DNA of 64,000 nt from Pediococcus stilesii (GTDB taxonomy: Bacteria; Bacillota; Bacilli; Lactobacillales; Lactobacillaceae). The translations under genes were made by a program, and so were the position numbers. Every line of letters begins with the position of its first letter. The stretch's first letter is position 1. The stretch is taken from assembly GCF_001437075.1 (NCBI RefSeq), contig NZ_JQBX01000008.1, forward strand, positions 34,965-98,964, written 5' to 3'. Shown piece after piece: positions 19,458 through 27,744 of the stretch. The notes under the pieces were generated by a model, which was given only the letters and a program-made list of their open reading frames with translations, did not search any database and was not told the origin of the DNA.

Positions 19458-19473
19458 GATCCGGTCTTTTTTT
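19446..19473 (+). terminator. Intrinsic terminator at the end of coaD
   Basis: CCGGA (19446-19450) pairs with TCCGG (19460-19464), followed by a T7 run. The 5' arm lies inside the last codons of coaD, so the element is compact. Confidence 0.65.
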
Positions 19474-19503
19474 GTACCTTTGTTTACGGAGGTATTGAAA
19501 ATA

Positions 19504-20211
19504 ATGGAAGAAATTTGGGAAAAATATCAAAAACAAATTATAATTACTGCTGTAGCTGTTATAATTGTGGCAATGTTTTTTAGCATTTTGGTGGGTGCCG
19601 GTAAAGGTGGACAAAACCAGCAATCAGAGTCTAGTTTAGATGCTTCCAGTAGTTTTTCAATGGATCGTTCATCTAGCATGAGTAACGGAAAAGAAAGAAG
19701 GACGAACTCTAGTGACACTCCTACAAAGCCAAGTAAGAATCAAAAAACAATGGTTGATGTGAAGGGTGCGGTTAAAAATCCGGGAGTCTATGAAGTGAAA
19801 GATGGTATGCGAGTGATTGATGCTGTCGAGATTGCTGGAGGAATGACAAACTCCGCTGATAGAAAAAACATTAACATGGCGCAACAACTTAGTGATCAAC
19901 AGGTAATATATGTACCTGTCAAAGGTGAGGTAAAAGATGCGGTTGTCCAAGAGTCTGAAAATAAAGTGGTCGGTGGTTCGGCTGCCGAACAGAACGGGTC
20001 CGGTTCGAGTAAAAGTACCAAATTAGTTAACATAAATTCAGCAACAAAAGAGGAGTTACAGTCTCTAAACGGTGTTGGAGAGAAGAAAGCGGATCAAATA
20101 ATTAATTTTCGAGAGGAACAAGGCGAGTTCAAAACCATTGAAGACTTAAAGAAAGTTCAGGGAATTGGACAGAAAATTTTCGAGGGCCTACAGGACTCGA
20201 TTACAGTTTAA
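19504..20211 (+). CDS. comEA: Competence protein ComEA (DNA receptor)
   Basis: A 235-residue membrane-anchored dsDNA receptor for transformation. One N-terminal membrane helix (about 10-32) is followed by a Ser-rich spacer, an SLBB domain (MVDVKGAVKNPGVYEV near 78-94) and a C-terminal pair of helix-hairpin-helix motifs (LNGVGEKKADQI, VQGIGQKI) that bind DNA. I set the start at ATG 19504, 12 bases after ACGGAGG; the upstream in-frame codons lie before that site. It is the first gene of a comEA-comEB-comEC operon that looks intact. Confidence 0.93.
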   Translation: MEEIWEKYQKQIIITAVAVIIVAMFFSILVGAGKGGQNQQSESSLDASSSFSMDRSSSMSNGKERRTNSSDTPTKPSKNQKTMVDVKGAVKNPGVYEVKDGMRVIDAVEIAGGMTNSADRKNINMAQQLSDQQVIYVPVKGEVKDAVVQESENKVVGGSAAEQNGSGSSKSTKLVNINSATKEELQSLNGVGEKKADQIINFREEQGEFKTIEDLKKVQGIGQKIFEGLQDSITV

Positions 20212-20225
20212 GAATGGAGGATAAC

Positions 20226-20708
20226 ATGGACAATAGGATTGATTGGGATCAGTATTTTATGACGCAAGCTACATTACTATCGCTCAGAAGCACATGTAAT
20301 AGACTTTCGGTTGGTGCAATTATTGTTAGGGATCGACGAGTCATTGCTGGAGGATATAATGGATCAGTTTCAGGCGATGTACATTGTATAGATGAAGGAT
20401 GTTATTTGGTTGATGGACATTGTGTTAGAACGATTCATGCTGAAATGAATGCCGTTTTACAATGTGCAAAGTTAGGAGTCGCGACGGATGGTGCAGAAAT
20501 TTATGTTACCGATTTTCCGTGTCTTCAATGCACAAAGATGCTACTCCAGGCGGGAATTATTAGGATTAATTATCTGAGAAATTATCATAATGATCAGTAT
20601 GCCGTCGAATTGCTTAAGAGAAAAAAGATATCAATTAAACAAATTGAATTTTCAAACGATGATTTACAAAAAATTGATATTAAGAATATTTTACAAGCAG
20701 GTGATTAA
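20226..20708 (+). CDS. comEB: ComEB / dCMP deaminase
   Basis: A 160-residue zinc deaminase that converts dCMP to dUMP, feeding dTMP synthesis. The zinc site is visible in TIHAEMNAVLQ and DFPCLQCTKML. I choose the ATG at 20226, six bases after GGAGG. The ATG at 20214 lies upstream of that GGAGG, which would then be within the coding region. It sits in the competence operon by long-conserved synteny, not because it is known to be needed for uptake. Its stop overlaps the probable comEC start. Confidence 0.93.
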   Translation: MDNRIDWDQYFMTQATLLSLRSTCNRLSVGAIIVRDRRVIAGGYNGSVSGDVHCIDEGCYLVDGHCVRTIHAEMNAVLQCAKLGVATDGAEIYVTDFPCLQCTKMLLQAGIIRINYLRNYHNDQYAVELLKRKKISIKQIEFSNDDLQKIDIKNILQAGD

Positions 20709-22962
20709 GGTTTCTCTAATATGGTCAACGGTGTCAGTTTTCCTAATGGGAGGTTGGTTATTCACCAAGGATAAGATATTTTTGATTTTTTTACTCATAT
20801 GGATAATTCGAATTATTTTGTTAAAAAAACATCAAATATTAATGCAGGCAGTCTTAATTTTAGCCTGTTTTTTTATTCACTTTTCTAATGTTATAACTCA
20901 GATCCAAAGGGATGGTGGCGAGAAGACGGATGTTAATCTGACTTTAAAAGTTCATCCAGACGAATTAAAGGTAATGGATGAGGGTGTGTCTGTCAGAGCA
21001 TACTACAATAGTATTAATGGAAAACCGGTACAAGCATTTATTCCAATTAACAATAATGCCGTTTTAAGCGAGATCGGACGATTGGATTGCGATATAAAAT
21101 TTAGCGTAACTGGTAGCACGGGAGCATTAGATCGACCGACAAATATTAATCAGTATGATTTTCGGAGATTTTCTTATGGCAAACGGATCTTCTTTAAAAT
21201 TAAAAAGTGTCAACTGAAGGGATATTCGCTTGTTAGAGATAATCAAATTATTTCTAAGGTACACGCATGGCGCCGAACCTTACTCGTTCGCTGTCAGGAG
21301 CTTCCCAATCCGCTTCAAAGTTACTGTTTAGGGGTGATTATGGGGAGTCAGACGGACTTTTTTAAGGAAAATAGTAGTAAATTACGGGATATGGGTATTA
21401 TTCATTTGTTTTGTATCTCAGGGATGCATGTTTTTTATTTGGCACGCTTTATTGAAAGAATTGCGGTGTTTTTACGATTAAAAAGAGAGGATATGGAATG
21501 GATTCAAATCATAATATTACCAGTATATTTTATTATTGGTGGTGGAAGTACATCTCTTTTCAGGGCCGTTACACTTGTTTTAACGCAATTAATCGCAAAA
21601 AAATTAAATTTTAAGAAACAACAAGCTTTAGAGGTGTGGTGCTTGGTTTTGTTAGTTAATTTATTTATTAATCCATTTGTACTTTTACAGATGGGAGGAC
21701 AACTTAGCTACATTCTATCGCTGGTATTAATTATGTCTCCCTCAGGTGGAAATCTTGGCATGTCAATTAAAGTGTTTCTGGTAGAAATTCCCATTATTTT
21801 GTTTTCTGTTTATAAAATTCACATTTTTACCGTGTTATTTAATATCATAGTCGTTCCAATTTTCTCAGCAATAATAATTCCGATACTCATTTTAAGTTTT
21901 ACGATACCTTACTTGTCGTTGGTATTTAATCCGTTGATTAATTTATTTGAGTTATTGCTAGAAGCATTAGATAAAATTCCTGGAATGATCCACTTTGGCA
22001 AACCGCCGTTGTGGGTTACTTTGATTTTACTTGTTATGGCATTAAAAATAATTTCTAGTGGTCCAGAATATCGTAAAAAAGTATATCGATACGTTTACTG
22101 TAGTTCGTGGATACTGATGTGGAGCTATTTTAAACTAATTCCCTTTGGAGAAGTTACTTTTTTTGATGTAGGACAAGGTGATAGCATTTTAGTTCGAGAG
22201 CCTTTTAATAGGTCGGTCACGTTGATTGATACCGGTGGAAAGGTTCAGTTTGGAAACAAAATTCATAAACCAGCTAAGATGATTGCTGAAAATAGTTCCG
22301 TAAGCTATTTAGGCAGCATGGGGATTTCCAAGATTGATTACCTATGTTTAACCCATCAAGATATGGATCATATCGGAGAAGCGGATGTAATATTAAAGAA
22401 GTTCAAAGTGAAAAATTTAATTTTTCCTGATGGGGTTGAAACAACTAGTAACTATAAAAATAACATTCAGCCGTTTATTCGTAATACTCGTGTAAATCGG
22501 GTGATGGCGAATTACAAAGTAGAAAAATTTCCGATGCGAATTCTTTTCCCATTTCAGCGTGGAAAGGGTAAAAACGGTGATTCGTTAGTATTAAAAGGCT
22601 TGTTCGGAAAAAAGCAGTTTTTATTGACCGGTGATTTAGATTTGGAGGGAGAACACACAATGCTCAATCGGTATCGATCGGAAACAAAAGATATTGATGT
22701 ATTTAAGTTGGGACATCATGGTAGTAAGACGGCAAATTCAGATGAGCTCTTAAGCGTAGCTAGGCCTAAACTAGCGATAATATCTGCTGGGAGAAACAAC
22801 AGATACGGTCATCCTAATCGAGAAGTAATCGAGCGTTTAAAGCGATTGCGTATACATAGTGTTTCAACGCAAGATCGTGGAATGATATCATATAGATTTT
22901 TCCCTAACGGTGTGGGAAGATGGATTACAGGAATAAATGAAGGGGAAAATATAGTTCAATGA
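20701..22962 (+). CDS. comEC: ComEC/Rec2 DNA uptake channel
   Basis: About 753 residues forming the inner-membrane channel for single-stranded DNA entry. The N-terminal helices and DUF4131 region are followed by the multi-helix Competence domain (about 190-480) and a C-terminal metallo-beta-lactamase domain with LTHQDMDHIGEADV and GHHGSKTANS. The reading frame is open from 20590, but that would run through comEB. The first sensible start is GTG 20701, which overlaps the comEB stop (GTGATTAA) and implies coupling; no strong ribosome site is seen. No frameshift is visible, so the uptake channel appears functional. The next gene overlaps its end by four bases. Confidence 0.92.
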   Translation: MIKVSLIWSTVSVFLMGGWLFTKDKIFLIFLLIWIIRIILLKKHQILMQAVLILACFFIHFSNVITQIQRDGGEKTDVNLTLKVHPDELKVMDEGVSVRAYYNSINGKPVQAFIPINNNAVLSEIGRLDCDIKFSVTGSTGALDRPTNINQYDFRRFSYGKRIFFKIKKCQLKGYSLVRDNQIISKVHAWRRTLLVRCQELPNPLQSYCLGVIMGSQTDFFKENSSKLRDMGIIHLFCISGMHVFYLARFIERIAVFLRLKREDMEWIQIIILPVYFIIGGGSTSLFRAVTLVLTQLIAKKLNFKKQQALEVWCLVLLVNLFINPFVLLQMGGQLSYILSLVLIMSPSGGNLGMSIKVFLVEIPIILFSVYKIHIFTVLFNIIVVPIFSAIIIPILILSFTIPYLSLVFNPLINLFELLLEALDKIPGMIHFGKPPLWVTLILLVMALKIISSGPEYRKKVYRYVYCSSWILMWSYFKLIPFGEVTFFDVGQGDSILVREPFNRSVTLIDTGGKVQFGNKIHKPAKMIAENSSVSYLGSMGISKIDYLCLTHQDMDHIGEADVILKKFKVKNLIFPDGVETTSNYKNNIQPFIRNTRVNRVMANYKVEKFPMRILFPFQRGKGKNGDSLVLKGLFGKKQFLLTGDLDLEGEHTMLNRYRSETKDIDVFKLGHHGSKTANSDELLSVARPKLAIISAGRNNRYGHPNREVIERLKRLRIHSVSTQDRGMISYRFFPNGVGRWITGINEGENIVQ

Positions 22963-23978
22963 AATTAACAGATTTAAAAAGCAAATTAAAAAAGCGCGAA
23001 TTAAGCCCCATTTACCTTGTAGACGGAGTAGACGGTTATATTCAAGAGACGGTTAAAAAGAGTTTGATGACAGTTATTCCTGAAGATCAAAGAGTCATGA
23101 ACATAGGAACGTATGACCTTGAAACAGTTGATTTAGGGACAGTACTTGATGATGCACGATCGGCTCCGTTTTTTGGTGATTATCGACTAATTGTTTTAAA
23201 CAACCCGGTATTTCTAACGGGTGAAAAAACTAAGCTGAAATTTAACTTAGATGGATTTTTAAATTATATAAAAGATCCAGAGCCAACAACAATCCTATTA
23301 ATTTCAGCAAAATATGAAAAACTTGATGGACGCAAAAAGATTGTTAAAGACTTAAAAAAAATTGCAGAAACAATTGATGCTAGTGCTCCTAAGGAAAATG
23401 ATATAAAAAAGCTAGTGCTACAATACGTTAGTGAGAAAGAGTCCCAAATCACCGATGATGCAATTGGAGAACTAATATTACGGACGGACGGAAACTTGTC
23501 CCAAATTATTAATGAACTCAAAAAATTAACATTATATGCTTCTGGAAACGAAATGATCGATCTCAATGCTGTTCAAAAATTAGTTCCTCGTAGTTTAAAC
23601 CAAAATGTATTTGATTTAATTAATGTATTGATGCAAGGAAACATTAGGCAATCAATTGACGATTACTCAATTTTAATTTTAAATCAAGAACAGCCATTGA
23701 GAATCAATGCGGCGTTAGTCAGTCAATTTCGGTTACTATTGCAGGTTAAAATATTGATGGAGAGAGGTTTTTCACAAGGTAAATTAGCCCAAGAATTAAA
23801 GGCGCATCCATATCGGATAAAGCTTGCGATGCAATCAGCCCGAAAGTTTAAGATTGAAAGCCTGCAGCGAGCTTATTTGGGACTAATTAATTTAGAAGAA
23901 CAACTAAAAACTACTCAAAGGGACCCCAAAGAATTGTTTGAACTATTTTTGGTTAAATTTAGAAATGGTTGGAGCTAG
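22959..23978 (+). CDS. holA: DNA polymerase III subunit delta
   Basis: A 339-residue clamp-loader delta subunit that opens the beta clamp. The N-terminal SPIYLVDGVDGYIQE and the APFFGDYRLIVLNN strand are typical, as is the C-terminal collar domain with the DPKELFELFLVKF tail. Its start overlaps comEC by four bases, so it is cotranscribed with the com operon although it is a housekeeping gene. It ends before a terminator shared with rpsT. Confidence 0.94.
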   Translation: MKLTDLKSKLKKRELSPIYLVDGVDGYIQETVKKSLMTVIPEDQRVMNIGTYDLETVDLGTVLDDARSAPFFGDYRLIVLNNPVFLTGEKTKLKFNLDGFLNYIKDPEPTTILLISAKYEKLDGRKKIVKDLKKIAETIDASAPKENDIKKLVLQYVSEKESQITDDAIGELILRTDGNLSQIINELKKLTLYASGNEMIDLNAVQKLVPRSLNQNVFDLINVLMQGNIRQSIDDYSILILNQEQPLRINAALVSQFRLLLQVKILMERGFSQGKLAQELKAHPYRIKLAMQSARKFKIESLQRAYLGLINLEEQLKTTQRDPKELFELFLVKFRNGWS

Positions 23979-24041
23979 AAAACGAAGTATTATTTTGTAA
24001 AACCCTTATAAAAGGGAATTTTGAATCTTTTGGAAATAAAA

Positions 24042-24068
24042 AAACACCGGATATCCGGTGTTTTTTTA
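24042..24068. terminator. Bidirectional terminator between holA and rpsT
   Basis: A perfect palindromic stem AACACCGGAT/ATCCGGTGTT flanked by A-runs on the left and T-runs on the right, so it can stop both converging transcripts. Its right end touches the rpsT stop codon. Confidence 0.85.
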
Positions 24069-24320
24069 TTTAGCAAGTTGTTTTGCTAAACGAGATTTCT
24101 TACGTCCCGCATTGTTAGCCTTAATTAAGCCCTTTGACTTAGCTTTGTCGATGTGACTGTAAGCTGATTGTAAAAGTTCATTAGCGTTTTCGGCGTTGTT
24201 TTTAGCAGCGATTTCAAATGCTTTGATGCTTGTACGCATAGCACTCATTTGCGAACGGTTACGAGCAGCAGCCTTTTCGCTAGTGCGAACACGTTTCATA
24301 GCTGATTTAATAACTGGCAT
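24066..24320 (-). CDS. rpsT: 30S ribosomal protein S20
   Basis: 84 residues, Lys/Arg/Ala-rich and helical: the S20 pattern [17 protein letters not shown] and the C-terminal [12 protein letters not shown]. It binds 16S rRNA helices in the 30S body. I use ATG 24320, eight bases after GGAGG on the minus strand. A frame extension by three codons would use the GTG that overlaps the ribosome site. It is transcribed alone, divergent from rpsO. Confidence 0.96.
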   Translation of the reverse strand: MPVIKSAMKRVRTSEKAAARNRSQMSAMRTSIKAFEIAAKNNAENANELLQSAYSHIDKAKSKGLIKANNAGRKKSRLAKQLAK

Positions 24321-24358
24321 ATTATTCACCTCCAGAATATGGTTAATACAACAATAGT

Positions 24359-24387
24359 ATTATACAGAAACCCCCGCATTATTGCAA
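24359..24387 (-). promoter_or_regulatory. Promoter of rpsT
   Basis: Read on the minus strand: TTGCAA (24382-24387), 17 bp, then a perfect TATAAT (24359-24364). Confidence 0.75.
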
Positions 24388-24400
24388 TGCTCGAATATAC

Positions 24401-24429
24401 TTGAAAAATATCGTCATTTTCGTTAAACT
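24401..24429 (+). promoter_or_regulatory. Promoter of rpsO
   Basis: TTGAAA at 24401-24406 and TAAACT at 24424-24429 with 17-bp spacing. Transcription would begin near 24436. Confidence 0.6.
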
Positions 24430-24431
24430 AA

Positions 24432-24515
24432 GTATTGCTTGTTAAAGCAAACCCACTACTTAGTCTTTCGATCTGCCGACGATCTACTCAGTCTTGGGTA
24501 ATATATAGATTATGA
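24432..24515 (+). promoter_or_regulatory. Structured rpsO leader, candidate S15 autoregulatory RNA
   Basis: The leader opens with a hairpin (TTGCTT 24435-24440 with AAGCAA 24445-24450, GTTA loop). ACCCA (24451-24455) can then pair with TGGGT (24495-24499), enclosing GATC...GATC arms and an ACTTAGTC/CTCAGTC-like pair, ahead of the GAGGTG ribosome site. Several bacterial rpsO leaders bind S15 at such branched structures. Assignment here is by analogy only. Confidence 0.4.
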
Positions 24516-24526
24516 GGTGTTTTATA

Positions 24527-24796
24527 ATGGCAATTTCACAAGAAAAGAAAAATGAAATTATTGCAAAATATGCTCGTCATGAAGGCGATACGGGTTCAGC
24601 AGAAGTTCAAATCGCAGTTTTGACAGCAGATATTAACGAAATTAACGATCATTTACGTGTTCATCGTAAAGATTATCATTCACAACGTGGATTGATGAAG
24701 AAGATCGGTCATCGTCGTAACCTTCTTGCTTACTTACGTAAGACAGATGTTCAACGTTACCGAGAATTGATCAAGAGCCTTGGTCTTCGTCGCTAA
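24527..24796 (+). CDS. rpsO: 30S ribosomal protein S15
   Basis: An 89-residue primary 16S rRNA-binding protein of the 30S platform. The family sequence is clear: [30 protein letters not shown] and [14 protein letters not shown] use ATG 24527, preceded by GAGGTG; the open frame begins 15 bases earlier without support. It carries its own promoter, a structured leader and an unusually elaborate terminator. Confidence 0.97.
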   Translation: MAISQEKKNEIIAKYARHEGDTGSAEVQIAVLTADINEINDHLRVHRKDYHSQRGLMKKIGHRRNLLAYLRKTDVQRYRELIKSLGLRR

Positions 24797-24810
24797 TATT
24801 TGTATCCATA

Positions 24811-24901
24811 AAAAGTCTTTCGGTACCTGAGAGTTTCAATCGGTATTTGGTTTTAAAGCCAACCCTTTTGAAGTACTTTAAGGGTCTCGAAAGGCTTTTT
24901 T
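24811..24901 (+). terminator. Branched, cloverleaf-like terminator of rpsO
   Basis: A 12-bp closing stem (24811-24822 with 24888-24899, one G-U) ends in a T-run. Inside are three further hairpins: TACC/GGTA (24824-24827 with 24842-24845), TTGG/CCAA (24847-24850 with 24859-24862) and CCCTT/AAGGG (24863-24867 with 24880-24884). This is far larger than a simple terminator, and it sits directly before the rnjB promoter. Confidence 0.6.
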
Positions 24902-24929
24902 GTTTTTAATGTTTAATCTATGCTAGAAT
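24900..24929 (+). promoter_or_regulatory. Promoter of rnjB
   Basis: TTGTTT at 24900-24905 and TAGAAT at 24924-24929, 18-bp spacing, with TGC immediately before the -10 (extended -10). Confidence 0.55.
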
Positions 24930-24979
24930 TAAAGCAATGTATATTGTGCGGAATATAAAAAATTAGTGTAGGTGAAAAA

Positions 24980-26695
24980 ATGAGTAACACAGTAAAGATA
25001 ATCCCATTTGGCGGAGTTCGTGAAAATGGGAAGAATATGTATGCGGTTCAAATTCATGATGATATTTACATTTTGGATTGTGGGCTGAAGTATCCAGAAA
25101 ACGAATTGTTAGGAATTGATATTGTAATTCCGGATTTTTCGTACTTAATTGAAAACAAAGAAAAAATTGTAGGAGTATTTTTAACTCATGGGCATGCCGA
25201 TGCAATTGGCGCGTTGCCTTATTTCTTGAAAGAGATCAATGTTCCCGTTTTTGGTTCAGAAATGACAATTGCTCTTGCAAAAATTACAGTTAATGATGAC
25301 CCTAAACTAAAGAAATTCAATAATTTTCATGTTGTTGATGAGAAAAAAGAAATTGACTTTGGGGATGTTTCGGTATCGTTTTTTAAAACGACACATACAA
25401 TTCCAGAAACATTAGGAGTAGTTTTAAGTTGCCAAGAAGGCCAGGTTGTCTACACCGGAGATTTCAAATTCGATCAGACGGCGACGGAAAGCTATGCAAC
25501 AGATTTCGGTCGACTGGCACAAATTGGAAGTAAAAAAGTTATCGCATTGTTAAGTGATTCTGCAAACGCCGAAAATCCTGAGAGGTCATCCAATGAGACG
25601 GATATTGCGGACTCAATGGCGGAAACAATTAAATATCATGATGGAAGAATTATTGTCGCATCTGTTGCATCAAATATCTTACGGATCCAGCAAGTTATCG
25701 ATGCGGCAATTGAATCAGATCGAAAAGTCGTTTTGACAGGACACGATCTCGAAAAAATTGTTAACACGGCGATCAAACTGAACAAATTAAATATTCCAGA
25801 TGACAATTTAATTGTTCCATTGAATAAATTAGAGAAGCTAGATCCCGAAAAGACCATTATTTTAGAAACCGGCAAGATGGGTGAACCAATTAAGGCCCTT
25901 CAAAAAATGGCTTCCAAAAATAAGGGAAGTTTAAGAATTCAAAACGGTGATTTAGTAGTGATTGCCACTAATCCGTCGCATGCGATGGAGACAACTTTTG
26001 CAAAGACAAAGGACATGCTTTATCGTGCTGGAGCGGAGGTTAAGTCAATTTCTGATCGTGGAAATGCCACAGGACATGCCAGCCAAGATGATTTACAACT
26101 AATGTTAAATCTAATCAAGCCTGAGTTTTTAATACCAATTCAGGGTGAGTATCGGTTACTAGCTGCCCATCGGGAATTAGCTAAGCAGGTTGGTTTAAAT
26201 GATAACCAAATTTTTATTGCTTCTAAGGGCGACGTCTTGGAGTACAAAGATGGAGAAATGTTCCAGGGTAAGGGAATTGAAGTTGGAAATACGATGATTG
26301 ACGGGATCGGTGTCGGCGATATTGGTAATATCGTGTTACGGGACCGCAAAATTCTTTCTGAGGATGGGGTTTTCGTTGCCGTAGTAACTATTGATCGAAA
26401 GAAAAAAATTATTATAAAAGAACCTAAAATCACATCGAAGGGGTTTGTTTACGTTAAAGCTAGCCGGGATTTAATTCAAGAAAGTGCAGAATTAGTTAAA
26501 AATGCGGTTCAAGCAAACCTCGATAATAAGGAATTTGACTGGGGACATCTAAAGCAGGACGTTCGCGATAAACTCGGAAAGTTTCTATATGATCAAACTA
26601 AGCGACGTCCAGTCATTCTTCCCGTAATTATGGAAGTTAACCAGCACCATAAAAAAACAAAAAAAGTTAGCAAAAAAAAGAATGAAAATGAATAG
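24980..26695 (+). CDS. rnjB: Ribonuclease J2
   Basis: A 571-residue paralogue of RNase J1 with the same metallo-beta-lactamase/beta-CASP layout. Two active-site motifs differ from J1. The HxHxDH motif reads HGHADA at residues 70-75, losing the last His. The PIHGEYR motif reads PIQGEYR. J2 proteins are known to have weak or no exonuclease activity and to act as partners of J1, which fits. It has its own promoter after rpsO. Its 3' end overlaps the next gene by 14 bases. Confidence 0.94.
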   Translation: MSNTVKIIPFGGVRENGKNMYAVQIHDDIYILDCGLKYPENELLGIDIVIPDFSYLIENKEKIVGVFLTHGHADAIGALPYFLKEINVPVFGSEMTIALAKITVNDDPKLKKFNNFHVVDEKKEIDFGDVSVSFFKTTHTIPETLGVVLSCQEGQVVYTGDFKFDQTATESYATDFGRLAQIGSKKVIALLSDSANAENPERSSNETDIADSMAETIKYHDGRIIVASVASNILRIQQVIDAAIESDRKVVLTGHDLEKIVNTAIKLNKLNIPDDNLIVPLNKLEKLDPEKTIILETGKMGEPIKALQKMASKNKGSLRIQNGDLVVIATNPSHAMETTFAKTKDMLYRAGAEVKSISDRGNATGHASQDDLQLMLNLIKPEFLIPIQGEYRLLAAHRELAKQVGLNDNQIFIASKGDVLEYKDGEMFQGKGIEVGNTMIDGIGVGDIGNIVLRDRKILSEDGVFVAVVTIDRKKKIIIKEPKITSKGFVYVKASRDLIQESAELVKNAVQANLDNKEFDWGHLKQDVRDKLGKFLYDQTKRRPVILPVIMEVNQHHKKTKKVSKKKNENE

Positions 26696-27560
26696 AAATA
26701 GCATTGAAGAAGCAAAAAAACTGTGGAAAAATGGTCATCATGAGCAGGCCATCCGTATCCTAGAAGTCGAAAATGAATTGAAGCAGGATAACCAAGTTAT
26801 CGTTACTTTGGTTCATTTTTACGTTGAGGACGGGTTTTATAAAGAAGCCCTGCGTCTGGTTAATGATCAGAACGAAGAACTAATTTATGCGGAAGATTTT
26901 TTTGAAACTTACGTTAAGATTTTGATCGAAAATGACCGATTTATTTTAGCAAGAAAAGAACTATTAAATCATAAAACTTTGGATGCTTTTAACCGAGATG
27001 GATTGGTTAAAGCTTTAGATAAGAGGGAAGAATACTTTAAAAAGAATTATCCTCAAACAATAGTAGAGGAAGAGCGGAATTTCTATCATATCGGTGACCA
27101 AAAATTTATTAAACAATCCAAGATACTTGATGACGCCACAAAGTTACCGCTCGAAAGTTATGCTAAAATTGCTAAATATAATTTGGTTGATCCTTTTTTG
27201 AACCAAGTAACACGAGTATCGATTTTAAAAGAGTTGGCGTTTTTAAAAGTTAAGGAAACCGTTGATTTCCAATGGATTGACGGAATTCGGTATAAAGTAA
27301 AACCAATTGAACTGACCAATCAAGTTGATTTAAAAATCGAAATTGATGCCTTGGTTCGAAAAAATAACGATCCAATTCAAGCCGAAATGCTGGTACAACA
27401 GGTGAATTTAATGTATGATTTAGCTTGTCCGTTTCCAAAACGAATTTTTGAAACTGCATCCGAATGGGAACAGGGAATTAGAAAACAAATTTTGGAACAG
27501 ACGGATGTTAAAAAATTTGATCAATTAAACCAAATTATGAAGTCAATCATTGAACAATGA
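26682..27560 (+). CDS. TPR-like helical protein of unknown function
   Basis: A 292-residue soluble protein. The first 120 residues look like tetratricopeptide-type helix pairs (GHHEQAIRILEVENEL, GFYKEALRLVNDQ, RFILARKELL), and the C-terminal half is helical with no motif I recognise. It is translationally coupled to rnjB through a 14-base overlap and precedes tuf. The neighbourhood suggests a link to RNA or ribosome function but gives no proof. Confidence 0.7.
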   Translation: MKMNRNSIEEAKKLWKNGHHEQAIRILEVENELKQDNQVIVTLVHFYVEDGFYKEALRLVNDQNEELIYAEDFFETYVKILIENDRFILARKELLNHKTLDAFNRDGLVKALDKREEYFKKNYPQTIVEEERNFYHIGDQKFIKQSKILDDATKLPLESYAKIAKYNLVDPFLNQVTRVSILKELAFLKVKETVDFQWIDGIRYKVKPIELTNQVDLKIEIDALVRKNNDPIQAEMLVQQVNLMYDLACPFPKRIFETASEWEQGIRKQILEQTDVKKFDQLNQIMKSIIEQ

Positions 27561-27589
27561 TAAAAAAGGGAATTAATACCATATTTTGG

Positions 27590-27671
27590 TTTACAAAATA
27601 AACTTGGTTATTATACAATACTAGAGGATTCTCTGACGGTGCTTTGCCTTTCGTGGAGGATGTAGTATAAT
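27590..27671 (+). promoter_or_regulatory. Tandem promoters of tuf
   Basis: P1: TTTACA (27590-27595), 16 bp, TATACA (27612-27617). P2: TTGCCT (27644-27649), 16 bp, TATAAT (27666-27671). The remaining 70 bases form an untranslated leader to AGGAGG. Two promoters fit the very high expression of EF-Tu. Confidence 0.55.
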
Positions 27672-27744
27672 ATTTATTAAAGGATCTAGTTATTCATTGG
27701 ATGAATGCTGAGTGATTCTTACGACATACAGGAGGTTCGTATTA

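Noticed and set aside
20590..20700. Longer comEC beginning at 20590
   Set aside because: That part lies entirely inside comEB in another frame and has no ribosome site.
24815..24895. The CTGAGAG sequence in the rpsO terminator as part of a TPP or glycine riboswitch
   Set aside because: The other conserved elements of those aptamers are missing, and rnjB, the gene downstream, has its own promoter beyond the structure.
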